From: Thermoflexus sp.
GTDB lineage: Bacteria; Chloroflexota; Anaerolineae; Thermoflexales; Thermoflexaceae
Assembly: GCF_034432235.1 (NCBI RefSeq)
Contig: NZ_DAOUCJ010000042.1
Span: 1 to 30,102 of the forward strand
Reading direction: 5' to 3'
Length of the DNA stretch: 30,102 nt
This document shows, piece by piece, positions 13,796 to 21,581 of this stretch (the first letter of the stretch is position 1; each line of letters opens with the position of its first letter). The translations under genes and the position numbers were made by a program. A model generated the notes under the pieces. The model was given only the letters and a program-made list of their open reading frames with translations, was not told the origin of the DNA and ran no database searches.

Positions 13796-14785
13796 ATGAT
13801 TCGCGTGGAGAAGACGATGGTGGATTTCCTGCGGGAGCATCCCCGTTTGAAATATGTGTTCTTCGGCGGCAAGGGTGGGGTCGGGAAAACGGTGATGGCA
13901 GGCGCGACGGCCCTCTGGTTCGCCAAACAGGGCCGCCGCACCCTCCTGGCCTCCACCAACCCGGTCCACAGCCTCTCCGGGTTGCTGGATCAGAACGTCT
14001 TCGGGAAGCCGACGCCGGTGGCCGGGGTGCCCAACCTGTGGGCCTATGAGATCGATACCAAAGACACCATCGAGCGCTCCAAACGGGAGATCCGGGAGAA
14101 GATCCAGTGGTTCCTCAAGTTCGCCGAGATCTCCACGCGGGCCGATGAGTTCGTGGAGTCGGCGACGATGAACCCGGCTTTCGAAGAATCAGCGATGTTC
14201 GAGAACATGATCGATCTCATGTTCCGGGATGAATACGAGGTGTATGTGTTCGACACCGCGCCCACGGCCAACGCCCGCCGGCTCCTCGGCATGTCCAAGG
14301 TCTATGCCCTCTGGGTGAACAAGATGATCAAGTCCCGCCAGGAGGCCCAGGCCCTGCGCAGGCTCCTCTCCTTCACCAAGAAGGAGGAGCCGGACCCCCT
14401 GATGGATTACCTGATCAGCTTCCGGGATCGCATGGAGCGGGCACGCCGGCTGATCACCGATCCGGAGCTCACCGCCTTTTTCTTCGTGACCCTCCCGGAG
14501 GCGCTGCCCATCGCGGTGATCCGTCGCTTCATCCACTGGTTCCACGACTTCGGCATCCCGGTGGGCGGCGTGATCGTCAATGGCCTCATCGATCGATCCT
14601 TCCTGGGCGAGAACACGCCGGATTTCGTCCGCAATCGCATCGAGATGCAGGCGCGTTATCTCCAGGAGATCGAAGCGCTTTTCGATGGGCTGGTGCGGGG
14701 GATGACGCCGCTCCTGGAGAACGAGGTGCGCGGCGTCCCGATGCTGGAGCGCTTCGCGGGCTATCTGTTCGCGGACACCCGCTGA
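13796..14785 (+). CDS. ArsA/Get3-like ATPase 2
   Basis: A 329-residue paralog of the upstream ATPase, from ATG 13796 with GGGAGG upstream and a 26-base gap. Walker A is GGKGGVGKTV (24-33). Switch I reads STNPVHSLSG, where Asn55 replaces the Asp that activates water in Get3, while the His is kept. Switch II is DTAPTAN (153-159), closer to the canonical DTAPTGH than in ATPase 1. The middle has a helical insert (about 165-205). The C-terminal FLGENTPDFVRNRIEMQ closely matches LLGQNIPEYLRNRIEMQ of ATPase 1. Defects in the two proteins fall at different motifs, as expected for a heterodimer with one or two composite sites. It is the last gene of the operon. Confidence 0.88.
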   Translation: MIRVEKTMVDFLREHPRLKYVFFGGKGGVGKTVMAGATALWFAKQGRRTLLASTNPVHSLSGLLDQNVFGKPTPVAGVPNLWAYEIDTKDTIERSKREIREKIQWFLKFAEISTRADEFVESATMNPAFEESAMFENMIDLMFRDEYEVYVFDTAPTANARRLLGMSKVYALWVNKMIKSRQEAQALRRLLSFTKKEEPDPLMDYLISFRDRMERARRLITDPELTAFFFVTLPEALPIAVIRRFIHWFHDFGIPVGGVIVNGLIDRSFLGENTPDFVRNRIEMQARYLQEIEALFDGLVRGMTPLLENEVRGVPMLERFAGYLFADTR

Positions 14786-14902
14786 GTCTGCATCCGGCCT
14801 CGCCCGATGGGGCTTCGCTTCACAGGTGCCGATTGAGCGGCCACGAAAGGGTTGGGGCGCATGCCCTTTCTAACCATATGGGATGGCCCACTGAAATCGC
14901 TG

Positions 14903-14922
14903 GGAGCCGCTTCAGCGGCGAC
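14903..14922. repeat. REP-like palindromic element, copy 2
   Basis: GGAGCCGC-TTCA-GCGGCGAC, identical to 8155-8174 apart from two loop bases, forming a 5-bp GCCGC/GCGGC stem with a tetraloop. It lies between the converging ATPase and glycan operons. The stop codon of the O-antigen ligase-like frame (14912-14914) falls exactly in its loop. A second imperfect inverted repeat (GAAAGGG/CCCTTTC) lies just upstream at about 14845-14872. Confidence 0.6.
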
Positions 14923-16288
14923 ATGGACGTCGGCGGCCGTCTGTCCTCTCCAGCTTCTCTTCCGGGGATGCGGGTGGTCCTTGATCACCCGCATCCCCGG
15001 ATTTCTGCCACCCCAACCATGCTCCCAGAAGAGACCCTCCCAGCGCCCGCATCGGCGCCATGGTCCATAGGGGATGATCCAGCGCGCTGGCGACCAACAG
15101 GCCGAACAGGCATGCGGCGATGGCCCGGGCCTCTGGATCTTTCCTTCGACGCCCTGCGCGCAGAAAGGCCCCGAACAGGGCGAGGCCGAACCCGAAGCCA
15201 GGGAGACCCAGCTCGGCGAAGATAAGCGCCCCCACGTGATGAACCGGCTCCGCGCGATAGCCGGGCGGAAGGATCCCCCGCAGCGTTAGCGGGAAGGTTC
15301 CTGCCCCTGTCCCCAAAAGGGGATGACGCCGGATCTGCTGCCACGCCTGTTCCATCAGCCATTTTCTCTCCTGAACCGAGCGGATCTCCAGCACGCTCCC
15401 GCGACCGGTCAGGCGGGTGATCATCTGAATAGGAAACAGGCCTGCCATGATCAGCCCGCCGATCGCTCCTGCAAGGAGCAGGAAAAGACGACAGCGGGGG
15501 GAGCGCTGCGGCACGCCGAGCAACCCGAGAAAGATGGCCGCCCATCCCAGCCATGCGGCCCGGGAGAAGCTCAACCCCACTCCGAGCGTCCCCAGGCCGA
15601 ACCCGAGCCCACCGATGACAGCCCGGCGATCCGGTCGAAGACCCCACGCGGCGGGCCCAGCCATCATTCCCATGAGATAGAACCCCAACAGGTTCGGATG
15701 CGGAAGAGTCCCGTAGGCTCGCAGCCATCGTCGGCCTCCGGGGAGTTCGATCACCGCGGCCCCCGGGATCGAGGGATCCAGCAGGCCCGGCCATTCCAGC
15801 GGCAACGGCCGGAGGAAGGCGGTGGATTGAACCAGGACTTCCAGAACCGCCACCGAGGTCTGCAGAAGGATCCCCAGCATGCATCCAATAGAGAGGGATC
15901 GCCAGGCTTTCGGCCGTTCGCTGAGAGAGAGGATCCATCCGGTGATCCCCACGAGATGAAAACCGATGTAAGCCGAAAGGCGAGGCTCGACGGACCATGC
16001 GGCGCTGAGGATCGCCCAGCCAGATAGCCCCAGGAGGATCAGAATTAGCAAGGGCGGGCGATGAAGGCGGAAGGTTCCGGTCAGCGTCCGGCGGATCAGA
16101 TCCGCGCCGAGGGCGGTCAGAATCAGAAAATCGCTGCCGAACAGGAGGATGCTGGAGTAAATGAAGTAAACAGGCGGATGGGAGAGCTGAACCAGCGGAT
16201 GATGCACCCATACCCCCAGAGCCACCGGGAGCAACGCGGTTGCTCCCTCATATACAACGTCGAGAACGATAGCGGCTTTCCGACGCAT
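14912..16288 (-). CDS. O-antigen ligase/polymerase-like membrane protein
   Basis: A 458-residue polytopic protein with about 11 hydrophobic segments. Start ATG 16288 follows the 3' end of the upstream gene by 20 bases; the open frame upstream is a shadow. Family landmarks are GLGTLGVGLSFSRAAWLGW in the middle and the periplasmic-loop motif RRHPLLGTGAGTFP, followed by HHVGALIFAELGLPGFG, matching the Wzy_C/O-antigen ligase family. These enzymes polymerise or ligate undecaprenyl-linked glycans at the outer face of the membrane. The last 33 residues (after GAWLGW) are charged, low-complexity and encoded by the inverted repeat at 14961-15001 and the REP-like palindrome. The native C-terminus is probably about 30 residues shorter. 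It is last in the glycan operon. Confidence 0.85.
   Translation of the reverse strand: MRRKAAIVLDVVYEGATALLPVALGVWVHHPLVQLSHPPVYFIYSSILLFGSDFLILTALGADLIRRTLTGTFRLHRPPLLILILLGLSGWAILSAAWSVEPRLSAYIGFHLVGITGWILSLSERPKAWRSLSIGCMLGILLQTSVAVLEVLVQSTAFLRPLPLEWPGLLDPSIPGAAVIELPGGRRWLRAYGTLPHPNLLGFYLMGMMAGPAAWGLRPDRRAVIGGLGFGLGTLGVGLSFSRAAWLGWAAIFLGLLGVPQRSPRCRLFLLLAGAIGGLIMAGLFPIQMITRLTGRGSVLEIRSVQERKWLMEQAWQQIRRHPLLGTGAGTFPLTLRGILPPGYRAEPVHHVGALIFAELGLPGFGFGLALFGAFLRAGRRRKDPEARAIAACLFGLLVASALDHPLWTMAPMRALGGSLLGAWLGWQKSGDAGDQGPPASPEEKLERTDGRRRPCRR
14961..15001. terminator. 16-bp perfect inverted repeat between converging operons
   Basis: Arms 14961-14976 and 14986-15001 pair perfectly (core CCGGGGATGCGGGTG and its complement) around a 9-base loop. 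Its place between two converging operons suggests a bidirectional terminator or mRNA 3'-end stabiliser. Neither side has a real oligo-U tract (ATTTCT on the rightward side), so classical rho-independent action is not certain. It lies inside the tail of the ligase-like frame. Confidence 0.5.
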
Positions 16289-16308
16289 GCCCTTCAAGAG
16301 CCTCGCCC

Positions 16309-17955
16309 TTATTCTGGGAGATGCGCGTTTCGTCTCCTGAACGGGACGATGGATGCTCCGATCGCTCCGATCAGGGTGAGCCCGGGCAGCACACCCCACG
16401 ACAGGGAGGCCAGTGGATGAGTGGGCCTCGCCGAGGAAGGGAAGGGAGGCACCACATCCGGGTTTTCCCAGACCTCCACTCCGTTGGGAAGGATGCGATG
16501 GAGACGCCAGCCGTGGCGAGCCAGCAGGGAAATGTAAGCCGGGTGCGCGACCAGGGCCCAGCGCACCCCCATCTCTCCCAGCTTCGGCATCACTCGATCC
16601 AGACGCGCCATTCCCCCCGGCAGCCAGTAGGCTGCATCCAGGCTTCCCAGGCCGCTTTCCCGGAGCACCGTCCATCCCCGCGCCGTGTGGTAGTTTCCAT
16701 CGATGGTCTCCGCCTGGGCCTCCATGGAAAGCCGCGCCATCTGGTCGCCAAGCCCGAAGGTGACGTAGCGCCAGGAACGGACCTCCTCCTGATTCAGGAA
16801 GGCGATCAGCGGGCGGAGATCCTGAAGGGAAGGCTGGGTTGGCCACAGTGAAGCGATCTGTCCTGCATACAGCGCCGCGGCGGCCAGAAGCATAAGGCCC
16901 CCTCCCTTCACCAATCGGAGACGCTGAAATCGTCGAAGGGCGAGGGAGGACCAGGCCTGGAGGAACGGGGTCAGCCAGATGGTGGCCCACAGGGCAAACC
17001 GATCATAGGTCAGCCATTCCCAGCCTTCTCCATACACCCATCGCGGCAGCGGTGTGGTTCCCCCAAGTCCCATGAGAAAACAGAAGACGAACAGCCCCCC
17101 CATGGGCCAGCGGCGCCGCCGGATCAAACCGGGGAGCAGGAACGGTAGCGCCAGGAGGATCGGACCATACATCGGCCAGAGGAACAGCCCTGCGGCGGTT
17201 GGGTCACAGAAGAAGGAATGCCGGGAGGCATGATCGATGGGAGGTTGCATGGTTTGCCGGACCCCCCATTGCCAGAACGGCCAGATCACGCTCCCGATCC
17301 CGAGAAGCGTGGCCGGAGCCCAGAGGATCAACCGGCCTACGACATGAGCGGGAGAGGCGGATCGGCCCTCGATGGAGTGAAGGGCCATCGCGGCGACAGC
17401 CCAGGGCATCACCAGCATCGTCCCGTGATGGGCCGCGGCTGCCGTGGCGAACCAGAGCCCTCCTCGAAGGCCGTCTCTCCACTGCCCGTTCTTCAGGAAA
17501 TCCCCTAAGGCGGCCAGCCCCCACAGCAGCGCCATCAGGCCGAACAAGGTGGGAAGCTGCCCGAAGGTGTGGGCGGTCAGATGAACCGAGGGGAGAAGTG
17601 GGATCAGCAAGGCGGCCCGTTGGGCGATCCGGGGCCTGGCGATATGCCGGGCGAAGGCCTGAAAGGCGAAGGGAAGCGCTACCAGGGTCGAGAGGAGAAC
17701 CATGGCCCATGCGATCTCCACACCGAGGGGGAAGGAGAGAAGGGCGATGAGCTGATGGACCAAGGGGGGATATGCAACAACCGGGAAGCCGCCATACCAG
17801 CGCGGCTCCCATAGCTCCCACCACCCGCGCCGATAGTGATCGGCGAAGAACATGTGGGTCCACGCGTCGTAGGAGCGGCGATAGCGGGCCGAGGCCACCA
17901 GCGGCCAGGCGACGATCAGGTTGAAGGCCAGCCGTTGCCATGAACAGCGCCTCAT
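16309..17955 (-). CDS. PTPS-related/GT-C-like polytopic membrane protein
   Basis: A 548-residue integral membrane protein from ATG 17955 with GGGGGGAGAGG directly upstream. The first luminal loop carries YDAWTHMFFADHYRRGWW...PRWYGGFPVVAYPPL, with an acidic residue after the first helix and a YPPL motif. This pattern is typical of the 6-pyruvoyl-tetrahydropterin-synthase-related membrane family and of GT-C lipid-linked glycosyltransferases. About 11 helices follow, then a soluble C-terminal domain (about 390-510) and a final helix. Despite the family name, nothing indicates pterin chemistry. A role transferring sugars from a lipid carrier outside the membrane fits the neighbouring ligase and glycosyltransferase. 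Acceptor and sugar are unknown. Confidence 0.8.
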   Translation of the reverse strand: MRRCSWQRLAFNLIVAWPLVASARYRRSYDAWTHMFFADHYRRGWWELWEPRWYGGFPVVAYPPLVHQLIALLSFPLGVEIAWAMVLLSTLVALPFAFQAFARHIARPRIAQRAALLIPLLPSVHLTAHTFGQLPTLFGLMALLWGLAALGDFLKNGQWRDGLRGGLWFATAAAAHHGTMLVMPWAVAAMALHSIEGRSASPAHVVGRLILWAPATLLGIGSVIWPFWQWGVRQTMQPPIDHASRHSFFCDPTAAGLFLWPMYGPILLALPFLLPGLIRRRRWPMGGLFVFCFLMGLGGTTPLPRWVYGEGWEWLTYDRFALWATIWLTPFLQAWSSLALRRFQRLRLVKGGGLMLLAAAALYAGQIASLWPTQPSLQDLRPLIAFLNQEEVRSWRYVTFGLGDQMARLSMEAQAETIDGNYHTARGWTVLRESGLGSLDAAYWLPGGMARLDRVMPKLGEMGVRWALVAHPAYISLLARHGWRLHRILPNGVEVWENPDVVPPFPSSARPTHPLASLSWGVLPGLTLIGAIGASIVPFRRRNAHLPE

Positions 17956-18007
17956 CCTCTCTCCCCCCGGGTCTCATCGGCTTTCAGTCGGGCAAGGAGC
18001 GATCCTC

Positions 18008-19174
18008 CTACAGATTTTCTTGGGGCAGAGGCTGCGGAACAGCGGATCGAACCGGGAGGGGCTCCAGGATCCGCAGATACGCTTCCGCGATCCGGTCCAT
18101 GGTGCAGGAGGCGATGGCCTGGAGATTCCGCTGCCGTTGCTGCTCCCGCCGGCTGGCCTCCCGGAGCATGGAATCGATGGCCTGTGCCAGCGCCTCCGGA
18201 TCCCCCGGGGGGACCCAGTTTCCGACCAGCCCCGCTTCGTCCGCAGTGGCCCGCAGGGCAGGGAGATCGCTGCTCACGATGGGACGTCCCCACGCCGCCG
18301 CCCGATAGATCACGCTGGACGGTCCGGTCGCCTGCAGATAGGGCAACAGGACCAGGGTGTTCCGGGCGAAGATCCTCTCCGCTTCTTCCTCGGACACCGG
18401 TCCCTGCCAGCGGATTCCATGGCGATGGGCGTAAGCGGCCTGAAGGCGGTTGATGTAGCCGGGGAACCGCGGATGCTCCGCGCCGGCGATCTCCAGGGTC
18501 AAGGTTGGGTGACGCGCGCGAAGCATCTGGAAGGCTTCCAGCAGGATCGCAAGGCCTTTGTAAGGCGCCATGACCCCGAAGAAGAGCAGGCCAGGGTTTT
18601 CGGGCTCCGGCAATGCGTGGGGCGGGTAGAAGCTCCCATGAGGGATATGCACGATTGGGGCTCCCGGAAAGCAGTCCTGCAGCCGCTCGGCATCCGCTCG
18701 CAGGGGTACGACAATGAGACCCAGGTGGGTCAGCCAGCGGAACAGCGCGCTGAGGATGCGGGATGCAGGTTCCATCGCATGGGGATCGATCAGGCTTGCC
18801 TCATGAGCGGTGATCCGCATCGTCCAGCCCTGACGGGCTGCCAGGGTGAGCCCGATCAGGATGGAGATCAGGGCGACGGGTGAAGCCCCAAAGGCACCGA
18901 AGCTGAAATTCACCCAGACGTTCCGGGGCCCCGCGCGCTTCAATCCGCGCAGGAGCTGCAAGCCTGCCGCGGGGTGACCTCCGCGCCAGATCCGATGGAT
19001 CTCCAGGCGCAGGGAGCCGCCCTCGTGTTCTTTCCCTCTTTTGTCATGTATTTCCGTTACGATCGCGATGCGAGACAGACGGCCGGTTTGGGCCATGGCT
19101 CGACACAGGTGCAGGCCATACAGGCTGATGCCCGTTAAGCGAGGCGGGAAAGGGGTAACAACCGCCAGATCCAT
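18008..19174 (-). CDS. GT-B glycosyltransferase (family 4-like)
   Basis: A 388-residue protein. Start ATG 19174 (MDLAVVTPFPPRLTG) has GGAGG at 5 bases; upstream open frame to 19426 is a shadow of the FG-GAP gene. The N-terminal Rossmann half contains the acceptor-side loop PPRLTGISLYGLHL. The C-terminal half has the donor-site sequence LLFFGVMAPYKGLAILLEAF, and then FARNTLVLLPYLQATGPSSVIYRAAAWGRPIVSSDLPAL, the usual E-x7-E-like sugar-nucleotide region (Ser/Val replacing the first acid). It probably transfers a sugar from a nucleotide donor onto a lipid-linked glycan in the cytosol. Its 5' end overlaps the upstream gene's 3' end by 131 bases. Substrate not predictable. Confidence 0.88.
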   Translation of the reverse strand: MDLAVVTPFPPRLTGISLYGLHLCRAMAQTGRLSRIAIVTEIHDKRGKEHEGGSLRLEIHRIWRGGHPAAGLQLLRGLKRAGPRNVWVNFSFGAFGASPVALISILIGLTLAARQGWTMRITAHEASLIDPHAMEPASRILSALFRWLTHLGLIVVPLRADAERLQDCFPGAPIVHIPHGSFYPPHALPEPENPGLLFFGVMAPYKGLAILLEAFQMLRARHPTLTLEIAGAEHPRFPGYINRLQAAYAHRHGIRWQGPVSEEEAERIFARNTLVLLPYLQATGPSSVIYRAAAWGRPIVSSDLPALRATADEAGLVGNWVPPGDPEALAQAIDSMLREASRREQQRQRNLQAIASCTMDRIAEAYLRILEPLPVRSAVPQPLPQENL

Positions 19175-20720
19175 GGCCACCTCCGCAGGATCCTCCGGCG
19201 CCAGCGCCGCCGGATTGCATGGCCACAGGGACGAACCCGGAAGTCCACCGGTCCCATAAAGGGCCCCCCATGGGGGGCTGGTTCCCATAGATCGTCCCAT
19301 GCGTACCCGCCGGGAGCGGCGGGAACAGGGCGACCCATTGCCCCCTGTGGACGATGAGGGGGATCGGGCGGGCGATAGCGTCCTCCGCTCGGTGATAAAG
19401 GAGGACAGCGCGAGGGGAGGGAACATGATCCACCTGCACGAAGACGGGAGTGTCTTCGGGGAGGATCAGGGAGCCCCGCAGGGGCATGCGGCACCATTCC
19501 CCCTGGTTTCTTTTCTCCGGGGAAGGGCTTATCGTTTCCAGATCCTCCGGCGTCAGGCGGTAGAGAACTCCGTTCCATCCGCCGAGGAGGATCTCCAGCC
19601 CGGATTGTCCGCGGTGAACGAGGGGTGGAGCGAAGATCGGCGAGCCGAGAGGGAAAGCCCCGAGAAGGGTGCCGTTCCCTCGAAGGGCATACAGGGCTCC
19701 ATCCCAGCCGCCGACCAGAAGCTCCGGTTTTCCATCCTGATCCAGATCGATCGCCTCCGGCCTGGCCCAGATGAACGTCCCCAGGTCGACCGGGAATCCC
19801 GGGAGGGGATCCCCGGTCGATCGCCATGCATACACTCGATCAGCGGCCGCCACGATCTCCACGCGTCCATCCCCATCGAGGTCTGTAAGGGTTGGCGAGG
19901 CGACCGCGAACGAGCGCAGGGTCTGAGGCCAACCCGGCAAAGGGGTTCCATCCGGCCACCAGACGCAGATCCGATCGGAGATGGCAACCACTTTGAGCAC
20001 GCCATCCCCGTCCAGGTCGGCGATGGTGGGGGAGGACCACACGAAATGCCCGGCCGGTTGGGGCCAGCCGGGCGCGGGGTTCCCATCCGCTTTCCAGATA
20101 TGGACATGGCCATCCCAGGACCCAACGATGATCTCCAAATCCCCGTCCTGATCCAGATCGCACACCACGGGGGAGGAGGAGACGAAGCCCTGCGTCGTCT
20201 GGGGCCAGCCCCGCAGCGGGGTGCCATCGGCCCGCCAGACATAGACGCGGCCATCATCGGATCCGGCGATCACCTCCAGCTTTCCATCGCCATCCAGATC
20301 CACGATGGCCGGACGGCCGTAGACGTCCCCTTCGGTCCGGCGAGGCCATCCTGGAAGGAGCCGCCCCCGGGCGTCCAGGGCATAGACCTGGTCATCATCG
20401 CATCCGATCACGATCTCCAGCCAGCCATCTCCGTTCAGATCCCCGAGGGCCGGTCGCGAGGCGAAAGCCGCTCCAGCGTAGAAGGGGAAGCCTGGGAACC
20501 GATGACCGTCCGACCGGAAAACCTCGAGAGCCTCGGCGGCGATCAGGATCTCCAGCTCGCCGTCCTGATCCAGATCCGCAAGGGCGGGCGCGTCATAGAT
20601 CCGGCCCGCCGTTTGGATCCAGATCTGCGAGGCCCGGCGTGCGAGAGAAAGGCTCCTCATGGATTCGCGGAGCCACTTTCCCTTTCGTCCGTCAACCGAT
20701 AGGATCCGCAGAGCGCTCAT
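19044..20720 (-). CDS. FG-GAP/VCBS repeat beta-propeller protein
   Basis: A 558-residue open frame from ATG 20720, overlapping the methyltransferase stop (ATGA). Seven blades carry calcium-loop motifs of the D-x-D-x-DG type (DLDQDGELEI, DLNGDGWLEI, DLDGDGKLEV, DLDQDGDLEI, DLDGDGVLKV, DLDGDGRVEI, DLDQDGKPEL), plus a degenerate eighth (GQSGLEILLGG). GWP-type turns separate the blades, giving an integrin-alpha-like propeller. A beta-rich region of about 130 residues follows. No signal peptide or anchor is visible, unusual because such propellers are normally extracellular. The last ~60 residues are Gly/Cys/Ser/Pro-rich and lie over the 5' end of the glycosyltransferase gene, suggesting a lost stop. 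It may bind glycan or protein at the cell surface; exact role unknown. Confidence 0.8.
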   Translation of the reverse strand: MSALRILSVDGRKGKWLRESMRSLSLARRASQIWIQTAGRIYDAPALADLDQDGELEILIAAEALEVFRSDGHRFPGFPFYAGAAFASRPALGDLNGDGWLEIVIGCDDDQVYALDARGRLLPGWPRRTEGDVYGRPAIVDLDGDGKLEVIAGSDDGRVYVWRADGTPLRGWPQTTQGFVSSSPVVCDLDQDGDLEIIVGSWDGHVHIWKADGNPAPGWPQPAGHFVWSSPTIADLDGDGVLKVVAISDRICVWWPDGTPLPGWPQTLRSFAVASPTLTDLDGDGRVEIVAAADRVYAWRSTGDPLPGFPVDLGTFIWARPEAIDLDQDGKPELLVGGWDGALYALRGNGTLLGAFPLGSPIFAPPLVHRGQSGLEILLGGWNGVLYRLTPEDLETISPSPEKRNQGEWCRMPLRGSLILPEDTPVFVQVDHVPSPRAVLLYHRAEDAIARPIPLIVHRGQWVALFPPLPAGTHGTIYGNQPPMGGPLWDRWTSGFVPVAMQSGGAGAGGSCGGGHGSGGCYPFPASLNGHQPVWPAPVSSHGPNRPSVSHRDRNGNT

Positions 20721-21571
20721 CGGCGGCGCAAGACCATGAGCAGATGATCTCCTCCATCCCGCCACGGCCAGCGGGCCCGCAGCTTCCGATCCAGGGCTTC
20801 CAGCGAGCGGAACAGGATTGGGTGTCGACAGAAGAGATCGGCCATGGAAGGCGGGGGGAGGAGCAATGGGAAGGCCATCGCCCACTCGAGGCGGAAGGCA
20901 GGCATGAAAACGCCTTTCAGGATTCGGGCGGAGAGCGGACGCATGGGGATCGCGATGCGTTCCCCGTTCGGGCCGGGTATAGGGATGAGGGTCCAGCGGG
21001 TGCCACGGCCGCGGAGGGCAGCCTGGAAACGGCCGTGGAGAAGATGTCTGAGGGCTTCCAGCAGGCACCACGAATGGATCACGGAGAGGATCAGAGGGGC
21101 TCCCGGGCGGAGAAGGGCGGCGAGGGCTTCCGCCAGCGCCTCCAAGTTCGGTTCACCATTCAGGGCTCCGAAACCGGCATAGGCTCCATCAAAAGGCTCC
21201 GGTGGCCGCAAAGCGGCCAGATGGCCTGCCGGGATGGCCACCCAAGCGATCCGATCGTCGCACCCGGCGGCCATCGCCCGCCTGCGGGCGCGACGGAGCA
21301 TCTCCGGTGAGATATCGGTGGCGAGAACGCGATAGCCAGCCCGGGCCAGCGCCCGGGTGTCCTCTCCCGTCCCGCACCCGATCTCCAGCACCCATCCCCC
21401 AGGTGGGAGAACATCCCGAAGGATCCTCCAGCTCTCCGCCCGCATCCAGGCCATTACCGGATTCGCCTGAGCGCTATAACGCTCGTCGTAAGCCGGCGCG
21501 ATCTGATCGAAGCCACGGGCGATGATCCGGTAGAGCGCATCCGCGTGTTCCATGCGTGCGACCTCGCTCAT
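20717..21571 (-). CDS. Class I SAM-dependent methyltransferase
   Basis: A 284-residue protein. Motif I is VLEIGCGTGEDTRALA, post-I acidic turn VLATDISPEML, and motif II-like FDGAYAGFGALN, so the cofactor site is complete. The N-terminus (FDQIAPAYDERYS) is the usual cap helix of Methyltransf_11/25-type enzymes. The C-terminal part (from about 160) has a substrate-specific hydrophobic region. Start 21571 lies 10 bases after the radical SAM stop; ATG 21553, with GAGG at 8 bases, is an alternative. The gene overlaps the propeller gene by ATGA. A glycan or lipid intermediate is the likely methyl acceptor from context only. Confidence 0.88.
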   Translation of the reverse strand: MSEVARMEHADALYRIIARGFDQIAPAYDERYSAQANPVMAWMRAESWRILRDVLPPGGWVLEIGCGTGEDTRALARAGYRVLATDISPEMLRRARRRAMAAGCDDRIAWVAIPAGHLAALRPPEPFDGAYAGFGALNGEPNLEALAEALAALLRPGAPLILSVIHSWCLLEALRHLLHGRFQAALRGRGTRWTLIPIPGPNGERIAIPMRPLSARILKGVFMPAFRLEWAMAFPLLLPPPSMADLFCRHPILFRSLEALDRKLRARWPWRDGGDHLLMVLRRR

Positions 21572-21581
21572 TTCCTGGCTT

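Noticed and set aside
12783..14785. Arsenic-resistance assignment of the ArsA-like pair
   Set aside because: No ArsB, ArsR, ArsD or ArsC gene is nearby, and the Cys residues that bind arsenite in ArsA are absent.
16309..17955. Pterin-synthesis function for the PTPS-related protein
   Set aside because: It is a polytopic membrane protein without the soluble PTPS fold or zinc-binding His cluster; the family name is historical.
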